Translations under genes and position numbers: made by a program
Notes under the pieces: generated by a model
Told to the model about the DNA's origin: nothing
What the model saw: only the letters and a program-made list of their open reading frames with translations
The model's database searches: none
In this document: one piece after another, positions 1 to 8,455 of the stretch
How positions within the stretch are numbered: position 1 is the first letter of the stretch
Layout: each line of letters begins with the position of its first letter
Source: Streptomyces koelreuteriae
GTDB taxonomy: Bacteria; Actinomycetota; Actinomycetes; Streptomycetales; Streptomycetaceae
NCBI RefSeq assembly: GCF_018604545.1
Contig: NZ_CP075896.1
Location: 3,348,001 to 3,412,000 of the forward strand
DNA: 64,000 bases
Reading direction: 5' to 3'

Positions 1-1064
1 CGCGGGTAGCGCTGGAGCGCCAGTTCGCGGCGGGCCGGGGTGGAGCGGGCGTGGGCCTGGACGATGACGTCGGCGGCGATCTGGCCGGACTCCATGGCGT
101 AGGCGATGCCCTCGCCGTTGAAGGGGTTCACCAGGCCGCCGGCGTCGCCGACGAGCAGCAGGCCCTTGGTGTAGTGCGGCTGGCGGTTGAAGGCCATGGG
201 CAGGGCGGCGCCGCGGATCGGGCCGGTCATGTTGTCGGGGGTGTAGCCCCAGTCCTCCGGCATGGACGCGCACCAGGCCTTCAGGACCTCGCGCCAGTCC
301 AGCTCCTTGAAGGAGTCGGAGGTGTTGAGCACGCCCAGGCCGACGTTGGAGGTGCCGTCGCCCATGCCGAAGATCCAGCCGTAGCCGGGCAGGAGCCGGT
401 CCTCGCCCGGGCCGCGGCGGTCCCAGAGCTCCAGCCAGGACTCCAGGTAGTCGTCCTCGTGGCGGGGGCTCTCGAAGTACGTCCGTACGGCCACGCCCAT
501 CGGGCGGTCCTCGCGGCGGTGCAGGCCCATCGCGAGGGAGAGGCGCGTGGAGTTGCCGTCGGCGGCGACGACGAGCGGCGCGTGGAAGGTGACTTCGCGC
601 TTCTCCTCACCGAGCTTGGCGTGCACACCGGTGATCCGGCCGGTGCGGTCGTCGATGACCGGGGCGCCGACGTTGCAGCGCTCGAACAGCCGGGCGCCCG
701 CCTTCTGGGCCTGCCGGGCGAGCTGGTCGTCGAAATCGTCGCGCTTGCGGACGAGGCCGTAGTCGGGGAAGGAGGCGAGATCCGGCCAGTCGAGCTGGAG
801 GCGCACTCCGCCGCCGATGATCCGCAGGCCCTTATTGCGCAGCCAGCCGGCCTCTTCCGAGATGTCGATGCCCATCGCCACGAGCTGTTTGACGGCGCGC
901 GGGGTGAGGCCGTCGCCGCAGACCTTCTCGCGCGGGAACGCGGTCTTCTCCAGCAGGAGGACGTCGAGTCCCGCCTTGGCGAGGTGGTAGGCGGTCGTGG
1001 AGCCGGCCGGCCCCGCGCCCACGACGATCACATCGGCGGTGTTCTCGGAGAGAGGCTCGGTCAC
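1..1064 (-). CDS. Geranylgeranyl reductase-like FAD-dependent oxidoreductase (C-terminus beyond window)
   Basis: This is a flavoprotein of the geranylgeranyl reductase/FixC-like family. A Rossmann GxGxxG (GAGPAG, residues 16-21) follows the strand DVIVV, and the second FAD signature GDAGG-NPF lies near residue 305. The frame runs off the left edge, so about 354 residues are visible. GTG at 1064 is taken as the start; an in-frame GTG at 1073 is the alternative. Family members saturate isoprenoid chains or pass electrons to quinones. With menG and mqnC nearby, a role in menaquinone side-chain reduction or electron transfer is a reasonable inference but is not shown by the sequence. It is read away from the GNAT gene that follows. 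Confidence 0.88.
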   Translation of the reverse strand, partial: MTEPLSENTADVIVVGAGPAGSTTAYHLAKAGLDVLLLEKTAFPREKVCGDGLTPRAVKQLVAMGIDISEEAGWLRNKGLRIIGGGVRLQLDWPDLASFPDYGLVRKRDDFDDQLARQAQKAGARLFERCNVGAPVIDDRTGRITGVHAKLGEEKREVTFHAPLVVAADGNSTRLSLAMGLHRREDRPMGVAVRTYFESPRHEDDYLESWLELWDRRGPGEDRLLPGYGWIFGMGDGTSNVGLGVLNTSDSFKELDWREVLKAWCASMPEDWGYTPDNMTGPIRGAALPMAFNRQPHYTKGLLLVGDAGGLVNPFNGEGIAYAMESGQIAADVIVQAHARSTPARRELALQRYP

Positions 1065-1171
1065 GACGGTCACGGCGGGATCTCCCCAAGCTTCGGAATC
1101 TGTGTGCCGGCCGGCACAGGACATGGGCAGTCTATGCAGCGGTATCGATCACCTGCCGAAGGGATGCCTCC

Positions 1172-1678
1172 GTGAACCCGGCCCTCCCCGCTGTGCGACT
1201 GCGCGTGCCCACCCACGAGGACGCGTTCGCCTGGCACCGGATCTTCGACGACCCGGACGTCATGGAGTTCCACGGCGGAAAGGCCGCCGAACTGTCGGTC
1301 TACGAGGAGCTCACCGCCCGCCAGCGCCGGCACGACGCCGAGCGCGGCTACTGCCTGTGGACCCTGCTGGACGCGTCCGGTCAGGTCGTCGGCTTCACCG
1401 GGGCCCAGCCCTGGGAGCGGGACTGGGGGCCGAGGGGGGAGATCGAGATCGGCTGGCGCCTGGCCCGGGAGCACTGGGGCAAGGGGTACGTCACCGCGGC
1501 CGCGCGGCAGACGCTGGAGCGGATGCGGACGGCGGGTGTACCGGGCGTGGTGGCGATGGTCGACGCCCGCAACAGCCGGTCCATCGCGGTCACCCGGCGG
1601 CTGGGAATGCGCCTCGCCGAGACGTTCACGACGTCGGCCTCGGACCGCGCGGGGCACTGCTACCGGCTCGACCTCTGA
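1172..1678 (+). CDS. GNAT-family N-acetyltransferase
   Basis: This 168-residue protein is a RimJ/RimL-type GNAT acetyltransferase. It opens with the usual strand (VRLRVPTHEDAFAWHRIFDDP) and carries the acetyl-CoA binding motif A around residues 95-110 (IGWRLAREHWGKGYVTAA), followed by the NSRSIAVTRRLGM helix typical of the C-terminal half. Length is normal for the family. The GTG start is preceded by GAAGGG. The substrate cannot be read from sequence. It is divergent from the FAD oxidoreductase, sharing an intergenic gap of about 100 bases. Confidence 0.88.
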   Translation: MNPALPAVRLRVPTHEDAFAWHRIFDDPDVMEFHGGKAAELSVYEELTARQRRHDAERGYCLWTLLDASGQVVGFTGAQPWERDWGPRGEIEIGWRLAREHWGKGYVTAAARQTLERMRTAGVPGVVAMVDARNSRSIAVTRRLGMRLAETFTTSASDRAGHCYRLDL

Positions 1679-1784
1679 GACGACGACATCACACTGCGTA
1701 GTCGACTGTCACAGAAAGACATCCGTCGCTTCCGGCCGGTACGGGGCCGGAGTTACCCTTCCTGTACCGCTGGGGGTGACATCT

Positions 1785-2123
1785 GTGCAGATATCCCGCA
1801 AAGCACCCGAAGTGCGCGTACCGCGTCTGGTGGGTCTGATGGCCGTGGACGCGCGCGAGACGGCCCGGGCGCGGGGCCTGTTCCTCAACGCGCCGGACCG
1901 GCCCGACTTCCATCTCGCCGTCGTCGACTACGTCGTACGCCAGTACCCGCAGCCCGAGGCCGAGGTGCCGCGGGACTCGATGGTCTACGTCTGGTTCGAC
2001 TTCGGCCCCGGCGAGGGCGGCGGGGGCGTGCACGAGCCGCGGATCCCGAGACCGCCCAGGGGCGGGCTGCAACGGGAGCTGGACGAGCCGGGCGACCCGT
2101 ACATGGTGCTCAGCTCCCCGTAG
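1785..2123 (+). CDS. Small PASTA-domain protein
   Basis: A 112-residue protein with one PASTA-like repeat: VPRLVGLMAVDARETARARGL at the start of the domain, then VVRQYPQPEAEVPRDSMVYVWF, ending in a Pro/Arg/Gly-rich tail. PASTA domains bind peptidoglycan or beta-lactam-like ligands in Ser/Thr kinases and penicillin-binding proteins. This protein has no transmembrane segment or kinase domain, so its location and partner are unknown. The GTG start at 1785 is chosen because GGGGGTGA lies just upstream; longer readings in the same frame would overlap the GNAT gene without a better ribosome site. It converges on menG. Confidence 0.75.
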   Translation: MQISRKAPEVRVPRLVGLMAVDARETARARGLFLNAPDRPDFHLAVVDYVVRQYPQPEAEVPRDSMVYVWFDFGPGEGGGGVHEPRIPRPPRGGLQRELDEPGDPYMVLSSP

Positions 2124-2144
2124 CCGGCGGCTCCCCGGAGGGGT

Positions 2145-2840
2145 TCAGCTCTCCTTGAAGCCCCGGTGCAGGGCGACGATCCCGCCGCTCAGGTTGCGCC
2201 AGGCCACCCGCGACCAGCCGGCCTTGCCCAGCCGTTCGGCCAGCGCGGGCTGGTCGGGCCAGGCGCGGATGGACTCGGCGAGGTAGACGTAGGCGTCGGG
2301 GCTGGAGGACACGGCCCGGGCGACCGGCGGCAGGGCGCGCATCAGGTACTCGGTGTAGACCGTGCGGAACGGCGCCCACGTCGGGTGCGAGAACTCGCAG
2401 ATCACGATCCGCCCGCCGGGCCGGGTCACGCGCTGCATCTCCCGCAGGGCCGCGTCCGTGTCCTGCACGTTGCGCAGCCCGAAGGAGATGGTGACGGCGT
2501 CGAAGGTGTCGTCCTTGAAGGGGAGCCGCGTGGCGTCGCCGGCGGTGTAGGGCAGCCAGGGCCGGCGCTGCTTGCCGACCTGGAGCATGCCCTGGGAGAA
2601 GTCGCAGGGGACGACGTAGGCACCGGTCTGCGCGAAGGGCAGTGAGGAGGTGCCGGTGCCCGCCGCCAGGTCGAGGACCTTCTGGGCGGGGCGTGCGTCG
2701 ACCGCCTTGGCGACCTCCTTGCGCCATCGCCGGTCCTGGCCGAGGGACAGCACGTCGTTGGTCAGGTCGTACCGTTCCGCCACGTCGTCGAACATCGAGG
2801 CGACTTCGTGCGGCTGCTTGTCCAGGGATGCGCGGGTCAC
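2145..2840 (-). CDS. menG: Demethylmenaquinone methyltransferase (UbiE/MenG)
   Basis: This SAM-dependent methyltransferase converts demethylmenaquinone to menaquinone, the last step of the pathway. It is 231 residues, the normal length. The SAM motif [11 protein letters not shown] is at residues 55-64. The UbiE signatures [24 protein letters not shown] and the N-terminal [17 protein letters not shown] are both present. The GTG start at 2840 precedes the first conserved segment. Its presence with mqnC 6 kb away indicates the futalosine pathway. The next gene on the same strand ends only 23 bases upstream. Confidence 0.95.
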   Translation of the reverse strand: MTRASLDKQPHEVASMFDDVAERYDLTNDVLSLGQDRRWRKEVAKAVDARPAQKVLDLAAGTGTSSLPFAQTGAYVVPCDFSQGMLQVGKQRRPWLPYTAGDATRLPFKDDTFDAVTISFGLRNVQDTDAALREMQRVTRPGGRIVICEFSHPTWAPFRTVYTEYLMRALPPVARAVSSSPDAYVYLAESIRAWPDQPALAERLGKAGWSRVAWRNLSGGIVALHRGFKES

Positions 2841-2863
2841 GCGCCCATTCTTGCAGCACCCGA

Positions 2864-3949
2864 TCAGGGAAGGAGCCTCGGCTTCTTCCGTGCCGCCACG
2901 TCCTCCACCCACCCGCACAGCAGCACGAACACCGCGATCAGCACCCAGCCCACCCCGAACATGAACCACTGGCTGTCCAGGGGCAGGTACGCCTCGAAGG
3001 CCGGCACGTCCCAGAACCGGTCGATCAGAGGCACGGCGAGGATCAGGGCGATCTCGTGCCAGAGGTAGAGGGTGACGGCCCGGGCGTTGAAGACGGTCAC
3101 GAGCCGGTCCAGCCGCCGGAACCGGGCGAGTCCCGCGAAGTCGGTCCGGAAGCGGGCCTTGGCGTACATCAGCAGCGTCACGAACCCGGCCGACCAGAAG
3201 GCCTGCGCGAGCGGGTTCTCGTCGAGGTCGTACGTGCCGTACTCGGCCTGGTGCGCGAGGGCGTACCAGCCGCCGTACGCGAGGGCGGCCGACGCGAGCG
3301 GGAGCAGCGCGGCGGGCTTCAGCCGGGCCAGGACGCCGTCGTGGTGCGCGAAGCCGAGGAGCCAGCAGAACAGGAACGTCGCCAGGTCCCACAGCGCGGC
3401 GCCGAGCCGGTCGTCCGGCGGCTGCCATACGAACTGGAAGGCCAGGACCGGCCCCAGGGACAGCAGCAGCACCGGGACGGGAGCGAGCCGGAAGAGCCGC
3501 AGCAGGAGCGGGGAGAGGAGCACGAACCACAGATACGTCCGCAGGTACCAGAGGATCTCCCAGGCCTGCTCGCCCCAGGCATTGCCCGGCGGGTCGCCGA
3601 GCGGCACCACCCAGTAGACGATCTGCCAGCCGGGCATCCAGCCGTGCACCAGCATCGCGCCGGCCACGAACACGCCCCAGAACCAGAAGGGCGGCAGCAG
3701 CCGACGGAAGCGGCTCCTGATCACGGTGAGCGCGGGGCGCTCAAGGGACCTCGCCATGAGAGTGCCGGCCAGGGCGAACATGACCCCCATGGAGGGGAAG
3801 ACCAGCCCCGCCCAGGCCCAGCCGAAGGTGTGGTAGGTGACAACGCGGACGAGCGCGACCGCGCGAAGGGTGTCGAAGTAGCGGTCCCGCGCCGGGCGGG
3901 CGACGGCCTCCGGGAGCTCCCGCTCGGCCGTCCTGCTGTGCGCCCCCAT
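2864..3949 (-). CDS. Acyltransferase 3 family membrane protein
   Basis: A 361-residue multi-pass membrane protein of the acyltransferase 3 (OafA/NodX-like) family. It opens with the family pattern [21 protein letters not shown], which includes the conserved His of the family, and has about ten hydrophobic segments to the C-terminus. Such proteins O-acylate sugars of envelope or secreted polysaccharides at the membrane. Its ATG overlaps the TGA of the deacetylase/GT2 gene by one base (TGATG), so translation is probably coupled. The context suggests it modifies the polymer made by that fusion protein; the acyl donor and polymer are not known. Confidence 0.88.
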   Translation of the reverse strand: MGAHSRTAERELPEAVARPARDRYFDTLRAVALVRVVTYHTFGWAWAGLVFPSMGVMFALAGTLMARSLERPALTVIRSRFRRLLPPFWFWGVFVAGAMLVHGWMPGWQIVYWVVPLGDPPGNAWGEQAWEILWYLRTYLWFVLLSPLLLRLFRLAPVPVLLLSLGPVLAFQFVWQPPDDRLGAALWDLATFLFCWLLGFAHHDGVLARLKPAALLPLASAALAYGGWYALAHQAEYGTYDLDENPLAQAFWSAGFVTLLMYAKARFRTDFAGLARFRRLDRLVTVFNARAVTLYLWHEIALILAVPLIDRFWDVPAFEAYLPLDSQWFMFGVGWVLIAVFVLLCGWVEDVAARKKPRLLP

Positions 3950-6219
3950 CAGCCCGCCCCCGCCGGGGTGCCGACCTCGCCGGTCCGCTTCAGCTTCTGC
4001 CAGCGCAGCCGGCCGCCGGTCAGGGCGGTGACGCAGGAGTGGATGAGGACGAGGTACATCATCTGCCGGTAGGCGAGCTGTTGGAGCGGCATCATCAGCA
4101 GATAGCGGTACTTCTCGCGGTCCAGGCGGAAGGCGTACGCCGCGCACACGAGCTGGACGCCGAGCACCGCGAGCCACGCCAGCAGCGCCGCCTTGAAGTC
4201 GATGAAGATCATCGAGTAGGCCGTGAACACGTCGATGAGCGGGGCGAAGACCGGCGTGACGATCTGGAACAGCACCACCAGCGGCATGCCGACCCGCCCG
4301 AAACGCCCCGAAGGTCCCTTGTCCGTGAGCGACTTGCGGTGCTTCCACAGCGCCTGCATCGTGCCGTAGGACCAGCGGTAGCGCTGGGACCACAGCTGCT
4401 TGAGGGAGCCCGGCGCCTCGGTCCACGCGCGCGCGTGCTCCTGGTAGACGACCCGCCAGCCCGCGCGGTGCATCGCGATGGTGATGTCGGTGTCCTCGGC
4501 GAGGGTGTCCTCGCTCATGCCGCCGACCTGGAGCACCGCCTCGCGGCGGAACGCGCCGATCGCGCCGGGGATGGTCGGCATGCAGCGCAGCAGGTCGTAC
4601 ATGCGCCGGTCGAGGTTGAAGCCCATCACGTACTCGATGTGCTGCCAGGCGCCGATGACGGTGGTGCGGTTGCCGACCTTGGCGTTGCCCGCGATCGCGC
4701 CGACCTCCGGGTCGGCGAAGGGCTGGACGAGCTGCCGTACGGTGTCCGGCTCGAAGACGGTGTCGCCGTCCATCATCACGACGATGTCGTAAGCCGCGTT
4801 CCGTACACCGTTGTTGAGGGCGGCCGGCTTGCCCGCGTTGGCCTGGCGGATGACGCGCACGTTGGGCATGCCGAGGGACTCGGCGATCTCGGCCGTGCCG
4901 TCCGTGGAGCCGTCGTCCACGACGATGATCTCGATCGGGTGCGTGCTCTGCGCCAGCGAGGCGAGGGTGTTGGCGATGCACTCCTTCTCGTTGTACGCCG
5001 GGACGATCACGCTCACCGGCCGGGTGACCGTCGGGCCCCAGCTGAAGCGGCGTCTGTTGCGCAGGCGGTAGTGGCGGCGGGCCAGGACGAGCATCATCCC
5101 GAAGCGGCCGATGACGGCCACGCCGACCACCAGCAGGCCGACGGACAGCGTCGGCACGGCCCACTCGGCGACCGCCACGGCGGCGACCAGGGCCTTGCCC
5201 TCGTAGAGGATCGCGCCGGTGGCCTCACGGTGGGCGGCCTGGAGCGTGCTCGCGGTGCCCTGAGGGCCGTTCGCGGTGCCCTGAGAACCGTCCGCCGTGC
5301 CCTGGGGTCCTCCGGCTCCGGGCTGCTGCCCCGTGCCACGCCCCTGTTCCATGACGCCGCTGATGGTGGTGAAGGTGTACCCCTTCGCCCGCATCTTCTC
5401 GATGTACTGCGGCAGCGCCTTGATCGTCTGGGAGCGCTCGCCGCCCGCGTCGTGGAAGAGGACCGACGCGCCCTTGTTCTTCTTCGGCGTGGCCCACTGG
5501 ACGATCTTCGAGACGCCCGGCCGCTTCCAGTCGTCGCTGTCGGTGTCGACGAAGACGCTGGTGTAGCCGTCCTCGCCGAGCTTCTTGTAGACGGGCCAGC
5601 TGTAGTTGTCGATGGCGTCCGTCTCCGAGGAGTACGGCGCCCGGAACAGGGTGGTCGTGATGCCGGCCGCGCCCGCCAGCGCGAGCTGGGTCTGCTCCAT
5701 CTCGCGCCGGACCCGGGCGTCGCTCTGGTACGACAGGTCGACGTGCGTGAAGGTGTGGATGCCCACCTCGTGGCCCTGCTCGACCATGTCCTCGACGATG
5801 CCCGGGTAGCGCGACACCATCGAGCCGACCAGGAAGAACGTGGCGGGCACGTCGTACTTCTCGAGGATCGCCAGCACCTGGGGCGTCCAGGTCGGGTTGG
5901 GTCCGTCGTCGAAGGTGAGCGCGATCGTCTTGTCGGGGACGGAGACGGTCGTGGCCTGTCCGCCGCGGAAGGTGACGATGGGCCCGCCGTCCAGGACGTC
6001 GTCCGGTACGTCGCTGGAGCTGGCCCCGGTGCGCACGCGCTGGTCGCCGCCGACCTCGGCGCGCAGATAGCCGTCGAGGAGCATCACGCAGATCAGCGCG
6101 AGCAGGAGCAGCAGGGCGAGGATGACGCGCGGCTTCTGCAGCGCGGCGGCCTTGCCGGCGGCCCGCTCCATCCGGGAGGGGGCGCGGCGGCGGCCGCGGG
6201 AGGGGGTGGTCGTGGTCAT
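3949..6219 (-). CDS. Bifunctional polysaccharide deacetylase / family 2 glycosyltransferase
   Basis: A 756-residue fusion. Residues 31-48 form a membrane anchor. A NodB-type deacetylase domain follows with TFDDGP (102-107), the metal-binding HTFTH (155-159), RAPY (193-196) and FHD (255-257), all intact. A linker with three Q-G-T-A repeats (about 306-323) leads to further membrane segments and a processive GT2 domain with VPAYNE (406-411), DDGS (435-438), DGD (484-486), EDTD (575-578) and QRYRW (612-616). The architecture resembles the Streptomyces poly-N-acetylglucosamine-type synthases with a fused deacetylase. The likely activity is making and partly de-N-acetylating a surface amino-sugar polymer. 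It is the middle gene of a three-gene operon. A second copy with a degenerate deacetylase lies at 40823-42940. Confidence 0.9.
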   Translation of the reverse strand: MTTTTPSRGRRRAPSRMERAAGKAAALQKPRVILALLLLLALICVMLLDGYLRAEVGGDQRVRTGASSSDVPDDVLDGGPIVTFRGGQATTVSVPDKTIALTFDDGPNPTWTPQVLAILEKYDVPATFFLVGSMVSRYPGIVEDMVEQGHEVGIHTFTHVDLSYQSDARVRREMEQTQLALAGAAGITTTLFRAPYSSETDAIDNYSWPVYKKLGEDGYTSVFVDTDSDDWKRPGVSKIVQWATPKKNKGASVLFHDAGGERSQTIKALPQYIEKMRAKGYTFTTISGVMEQGRGTGQQPGAGGPQGTADGSQGTANGPQGTASTLQAAHREATGAILYEGKALVAAVAVAEWAVPTLSVGLLVVGVAVIGRFGMMLVLARRHYRLRNRRRFSWGPTVTRPVSVIVPAYNEKECIANTLASLAQSTHPIEIIVVDDGSTDGTAEIAESLGMPNVRVIRQANAGKPAALNNGVRNAAYDIVVMMDGDTVFEPDTVRQLVQPFADPEVGAIAGNAKVGNRTTVIGAWQHIEYVMGFNLDRRMYDLLRCMPTIPGAIGAFRREAVLQVGGMSEDTLAEDTDITIAMHRAGWRVVYQEHARAWTEAPGSLKQLWSQRYRWSYGTMQALWKHRKSLTDKGPSGRFGRVGMPLVVLFQIVTPVFAPLIDVFTAYSMIFIDFKAALLAWLAVLGVQLVCAAYAFRLDREKYRYLLMMPLQQLAYRQMMYLVLIHSCVTALTGGRLRWQKLKRTGEVGTPAGAG

Positions 6220-6233
6220 ACGGCGGCCCCCGG

Positions 6234-6698
6234 TCAGTCGGAGCCCGCGCCCGCGGCGGCGGAAGCCGAGGCGGACGGGGATGCGGACGGGGACGTGGTC
6301 GACGGGGACGCGGTGGAACCAGAGGCTCCGCCTTCGGTCGCCTGGGGCGGAGCCGAGGGGACACCGCTCGGCGGGGCGGCGCCCGGGCCCCCCGGCCCCA
6401 CACCCCCCTGCCCCTCGCCCTGCGGCCCTCCGCCCTGCGGTTGGCCACCGCCGGGCCCCGCGCCCGCGAACGGCAGGAGCTGCGACGGTGTGAGCGAGGT
6501 GCCCCAGCCCATGAAGGCCGCGCCGAGCACGGCCGCGTACCCGAGGCAGACGACGCCCAGGACGAGACCGATCCGGCGCAGCAGCCGGGCCCGGCGTCCG
6601 GAGTTGTCAACGAACACGGGCCCTTCGGCGGACTCGTTGCCACGTTTGCGGCGGCGACCGCGGGTGACGCGGCTTTCGATGGCAGGCTCGGAATGCAT
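6234..6698 (-). CDS. Small single-pass membrane protein, first gene of polysaccharide operon
   Basis: This 154-residue protein has a basic cytoplasmic N-terminus, one transmembrane helix (around residues 40-62, RIGLVLGVVCLGYAAVLGAAF) and a long low-complexity tail of Gly/Pro/Gln followed by Ser/Ala/Pro. No family is recognised. It ends 15 bases before the deacetylase/GT2 gene and probably forms one transcript with it and the acyltransferase. A membrane scaffold or accessory role for the synthase is an inference from position only. The tail is compositionally biased, so homologs may be hard to find by similarity. Confidence 0.7.
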   Translation of the reverse strand: MHSEPAIESRVTRGRRRKRGNESAEGPVFVDNSGRRARLLRRIGLVLGVVCLGYAAVLGAAFMGWGTSLTPSQLLPFAGAGPGGGQPQGGGPQGEGQGGVGPGGPGAAPPSGVPSAPPQATEGGASGSTASPSTTSPSASPSASASAAAGAGSD

Positions 6699-6909
6699 TC
6701 CCCGGACATTAGGCGGGCTTTATGTGCCATAAACTTGGGTTCTGATGTGAGAGACCCATGAGAAACGACCGAAGCTGTCCTTTCTCTGAGAGTTTCCGGG
6801 AACACCTGCGGAACTCGATCCGAGCGCCCATCATCGTGAGACGTTTGCTGCCGGGAAACGTACTAGGGGTTTGGACCTTTATGACCTCACGAGAACGGGA
6901 GCGTGCGCT

Positions 6910-7947
6910 ATGAGGAGTCACCGGAAGCGGGCGGCGGTCGGACTGGGCTGTCTGCTCGCCCTGGCCACCACGGCCTGCTCCGAGCAGGGCGAGGCGGCCC
7001 GTCCGGCACCCCCGGCGTCGGCCGCGCCCAGCGCCTCGTCACCGGCCGAGTCCGAGTCCGGAACCTCGAGTACGACCTCGTACGCCCCGTACGTAGACGC
7101 CAAGGACGCCTCCGCCACCGACTCCGCGGGCTCCCCCACGACGTACAACCTGGCCTTCGTCCTGGCCGGTGGCAGCGGCTGCACCCCGCGCTGGAACGGC
7201 ACGGACGCCCTCGGCGACGCGGCGGTGAAGTCCCGTATCGCGAAGCTCAAGGAGGACGGCGCCGAAGTCCGGGTCTCCTTCGGCGGCGCCTCCGGCAAGG
7301 AACTCGCGGCGGCCTGCGACAGCGCGTCGGAGCTGGCGGCGGCGTACGGCAAGGCTCTCGACGCGGCCGGTGCCACCCGGGCCGACTTCGACATCGAGGG
7401 CGACGAACTGGCCGACTCCGCCTCCATCGACGTGCGTTCGAAGGCGATCGCGCTGCTGCAGAAGGAGCGTACGGATCTGGAGGTCTCCTTCACGCTGCCC
7501 GTGATGCCCTCCGGACTGGGCAAGGACAGCCTGGCGCTCCTCGCGTCCGCCAACGACAACGGCGTACAGGTCGCCACGGTCAATCTGATGACGATGAACT
7601 ACGGATCGTCGTTCGACGGCGACATGGGCGGTTACGCCCTCGCGGCCGCCAAGGCCTCGCACACCCAGTTGAAGAAGGTCTTCGGCACATCGGACGCGGC
7701 CGCCTGGCGGGGCATGGCCCTCACCTCGATGATCGGCGTCAACGACGTGGACGGCGAGACCTTCACGCTCGCCGACGCCACCGAGGTCCGTGCCTTCGCC
7801 GAGGACAAGGGCATCGGGTGGGTGTCGATGTGGTCGGCGGCCCGGGACCGCGGTTGCGCGGACGGGGCGAAGACCGACAAGGCGGCGACCGACTGCAGTG
7901 GTGTGAAGCAGAGTTCGGGGGCGTTCGCGGAGGCGTTCTCGGGCTGA
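6910..7947 (+). CDS. GH18 chitinase-like lipoprotein
   Basis: A 345-residue exported lipoprotein; the N-terminus MRSHRKR is followed by a hydrophobic stretch and TTAC with Cys23. A Ser/Pro-rich linker follows. The rest fits a glycoside hydrolase 18-like barrel: VSFGGASG (122-129) matches the SxGG strand, and DFDIEG (159-164) matches the DxDxE catalytic strand with Glu163 in the acid position. The first Asp of the full DxxDxDxE motif is Thr156. A chitinase or other GlcNAc-polymer hydrolase is likely. ATG at 6910 with GGGAG upstream is preferred over an ATG at 6871. It faces away from the polysaccharide operon across a 211-base gap. Confidence 0.75.
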   Translation: MRSHRKRAAVGLGCLLALATTACSEQGEAARPAPPASAAPSASSPAESESGTSSTTSYAPYVDAKDASATDSAGSPTTYNLAFVLAGGSGCTPRWNGTDALGDAAVKSRIAKLKEDGAEVRVSFGGASGKELAAACDSASELAAAYGKALDAAGATRADFDIEGDELADSASIDVRSKAIALLQKERTDLEVSFTLPVMPSGLGKDSLALLASANDNGVQVATVNLMTMNYGSSFDGDMGGYALAAAKASHTQLKKVFGTSDAAAWRGMALTSMIGVNDVDGETFTLADATEVRAFAEDKGIGWVSMWSAARDRGCADGAKTDKAATDCSGVKQSSGAFAEAFSG

Positions 7948-7991
7948 CGGTTCAACGAGGCACTTCAGAAGGCCCCTTCGAAAGGAGCCGG

Positions 7992-8438
7992 TCAGCGCCG
8001 CCGATGCACCAGCCGCCCCGCACACACCGTCGCGACGCACTCCCCGGCCTCGTCGAACACGGCGAGGTCGGCCCGGCCGGTCGGCACGAGGGCGGGCCGG
8101 CGCGTGGCGGGCAGGACGACGACGTCGTTGCGCTCGGCGGCGGCCCGCAGTTCCGCCGAGTCGACGTACTCCTCAAGGACCGCCACCGCGCCGAGCTTCA
8201 GCACCGCGTGGACGCGTTCGCGCGGGCTCGGGGCGTCCGGGAGCGGGCCCTCGTGGACGCGGGCGGGGCCGAGGGTCCCGGGCCAGCTGCGCACCCGGGC
8301 CTTCGGGAACGCCTCGCGCACGTCGTCGAGCTTCCCGACGGCACCGATCCGGTCCCGCCCGACGACCACGGCGCCGTTCTTCACGGCATCGGAGTCCCAG
8401 GTGACACGGACTGCTTCCGCCGTGTGGATCGTCTCCAA
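7992..8438 (-). CDS. Imidazolonepropionase-like composite-domain protein
   Basis: A 148-residue protein resembling the small non-barrel domain of amidohydrolases such as HutI. The clearest parts are VKNGAVVVGRDRIGAVG near the N-terminus and PTGRADLAVFDEAGE, VCAGRLVHRR at the end. The metal-dependent barrel is absent, so catalysis alone is unlikely. TTG at 8438 is used as the start because no ATG or GTG precedes the first conserved strand and GGGGA lies just upstream. It starts 17 bases after the mqnC stop on the same strand, so it probably belongs to the menaquinone operon. Its role there is unknown. Confidence 0.72.
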   Translation of the reverse strand: METIHTAEAVRVTWDSDAVKNGAVVVGRDRIGAVGKLDDVREAFPKARVRSWPGTLGPARVHEGPLPDAPSPRERVHAVLKLGAVAVLEEYVDSAELRAAAERNDVVVLPATRRPALVPTGRADLAVFDEAGECVATVCAGRLVHRRR

Positions 8439-8455
8439 CTCTTCCCCGCAGCGGC

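Noticed and set aside
3949..6219. Naming the deacetylase/GT2 fusions matA/matB
   Set aside because: The domain layout is similar, but gene order differs and there are two copies here; orthology cannot be decided from sequence reading alone.
4039..6732. An 897-residue open frame on the plus strand opposite the deacetylase/GT2 gene
   Set aside because: It is antisense to a gene with clear motifs, and its translation is His/Asp/Arg-rich low complexity, as expected from the third-position GC bias.
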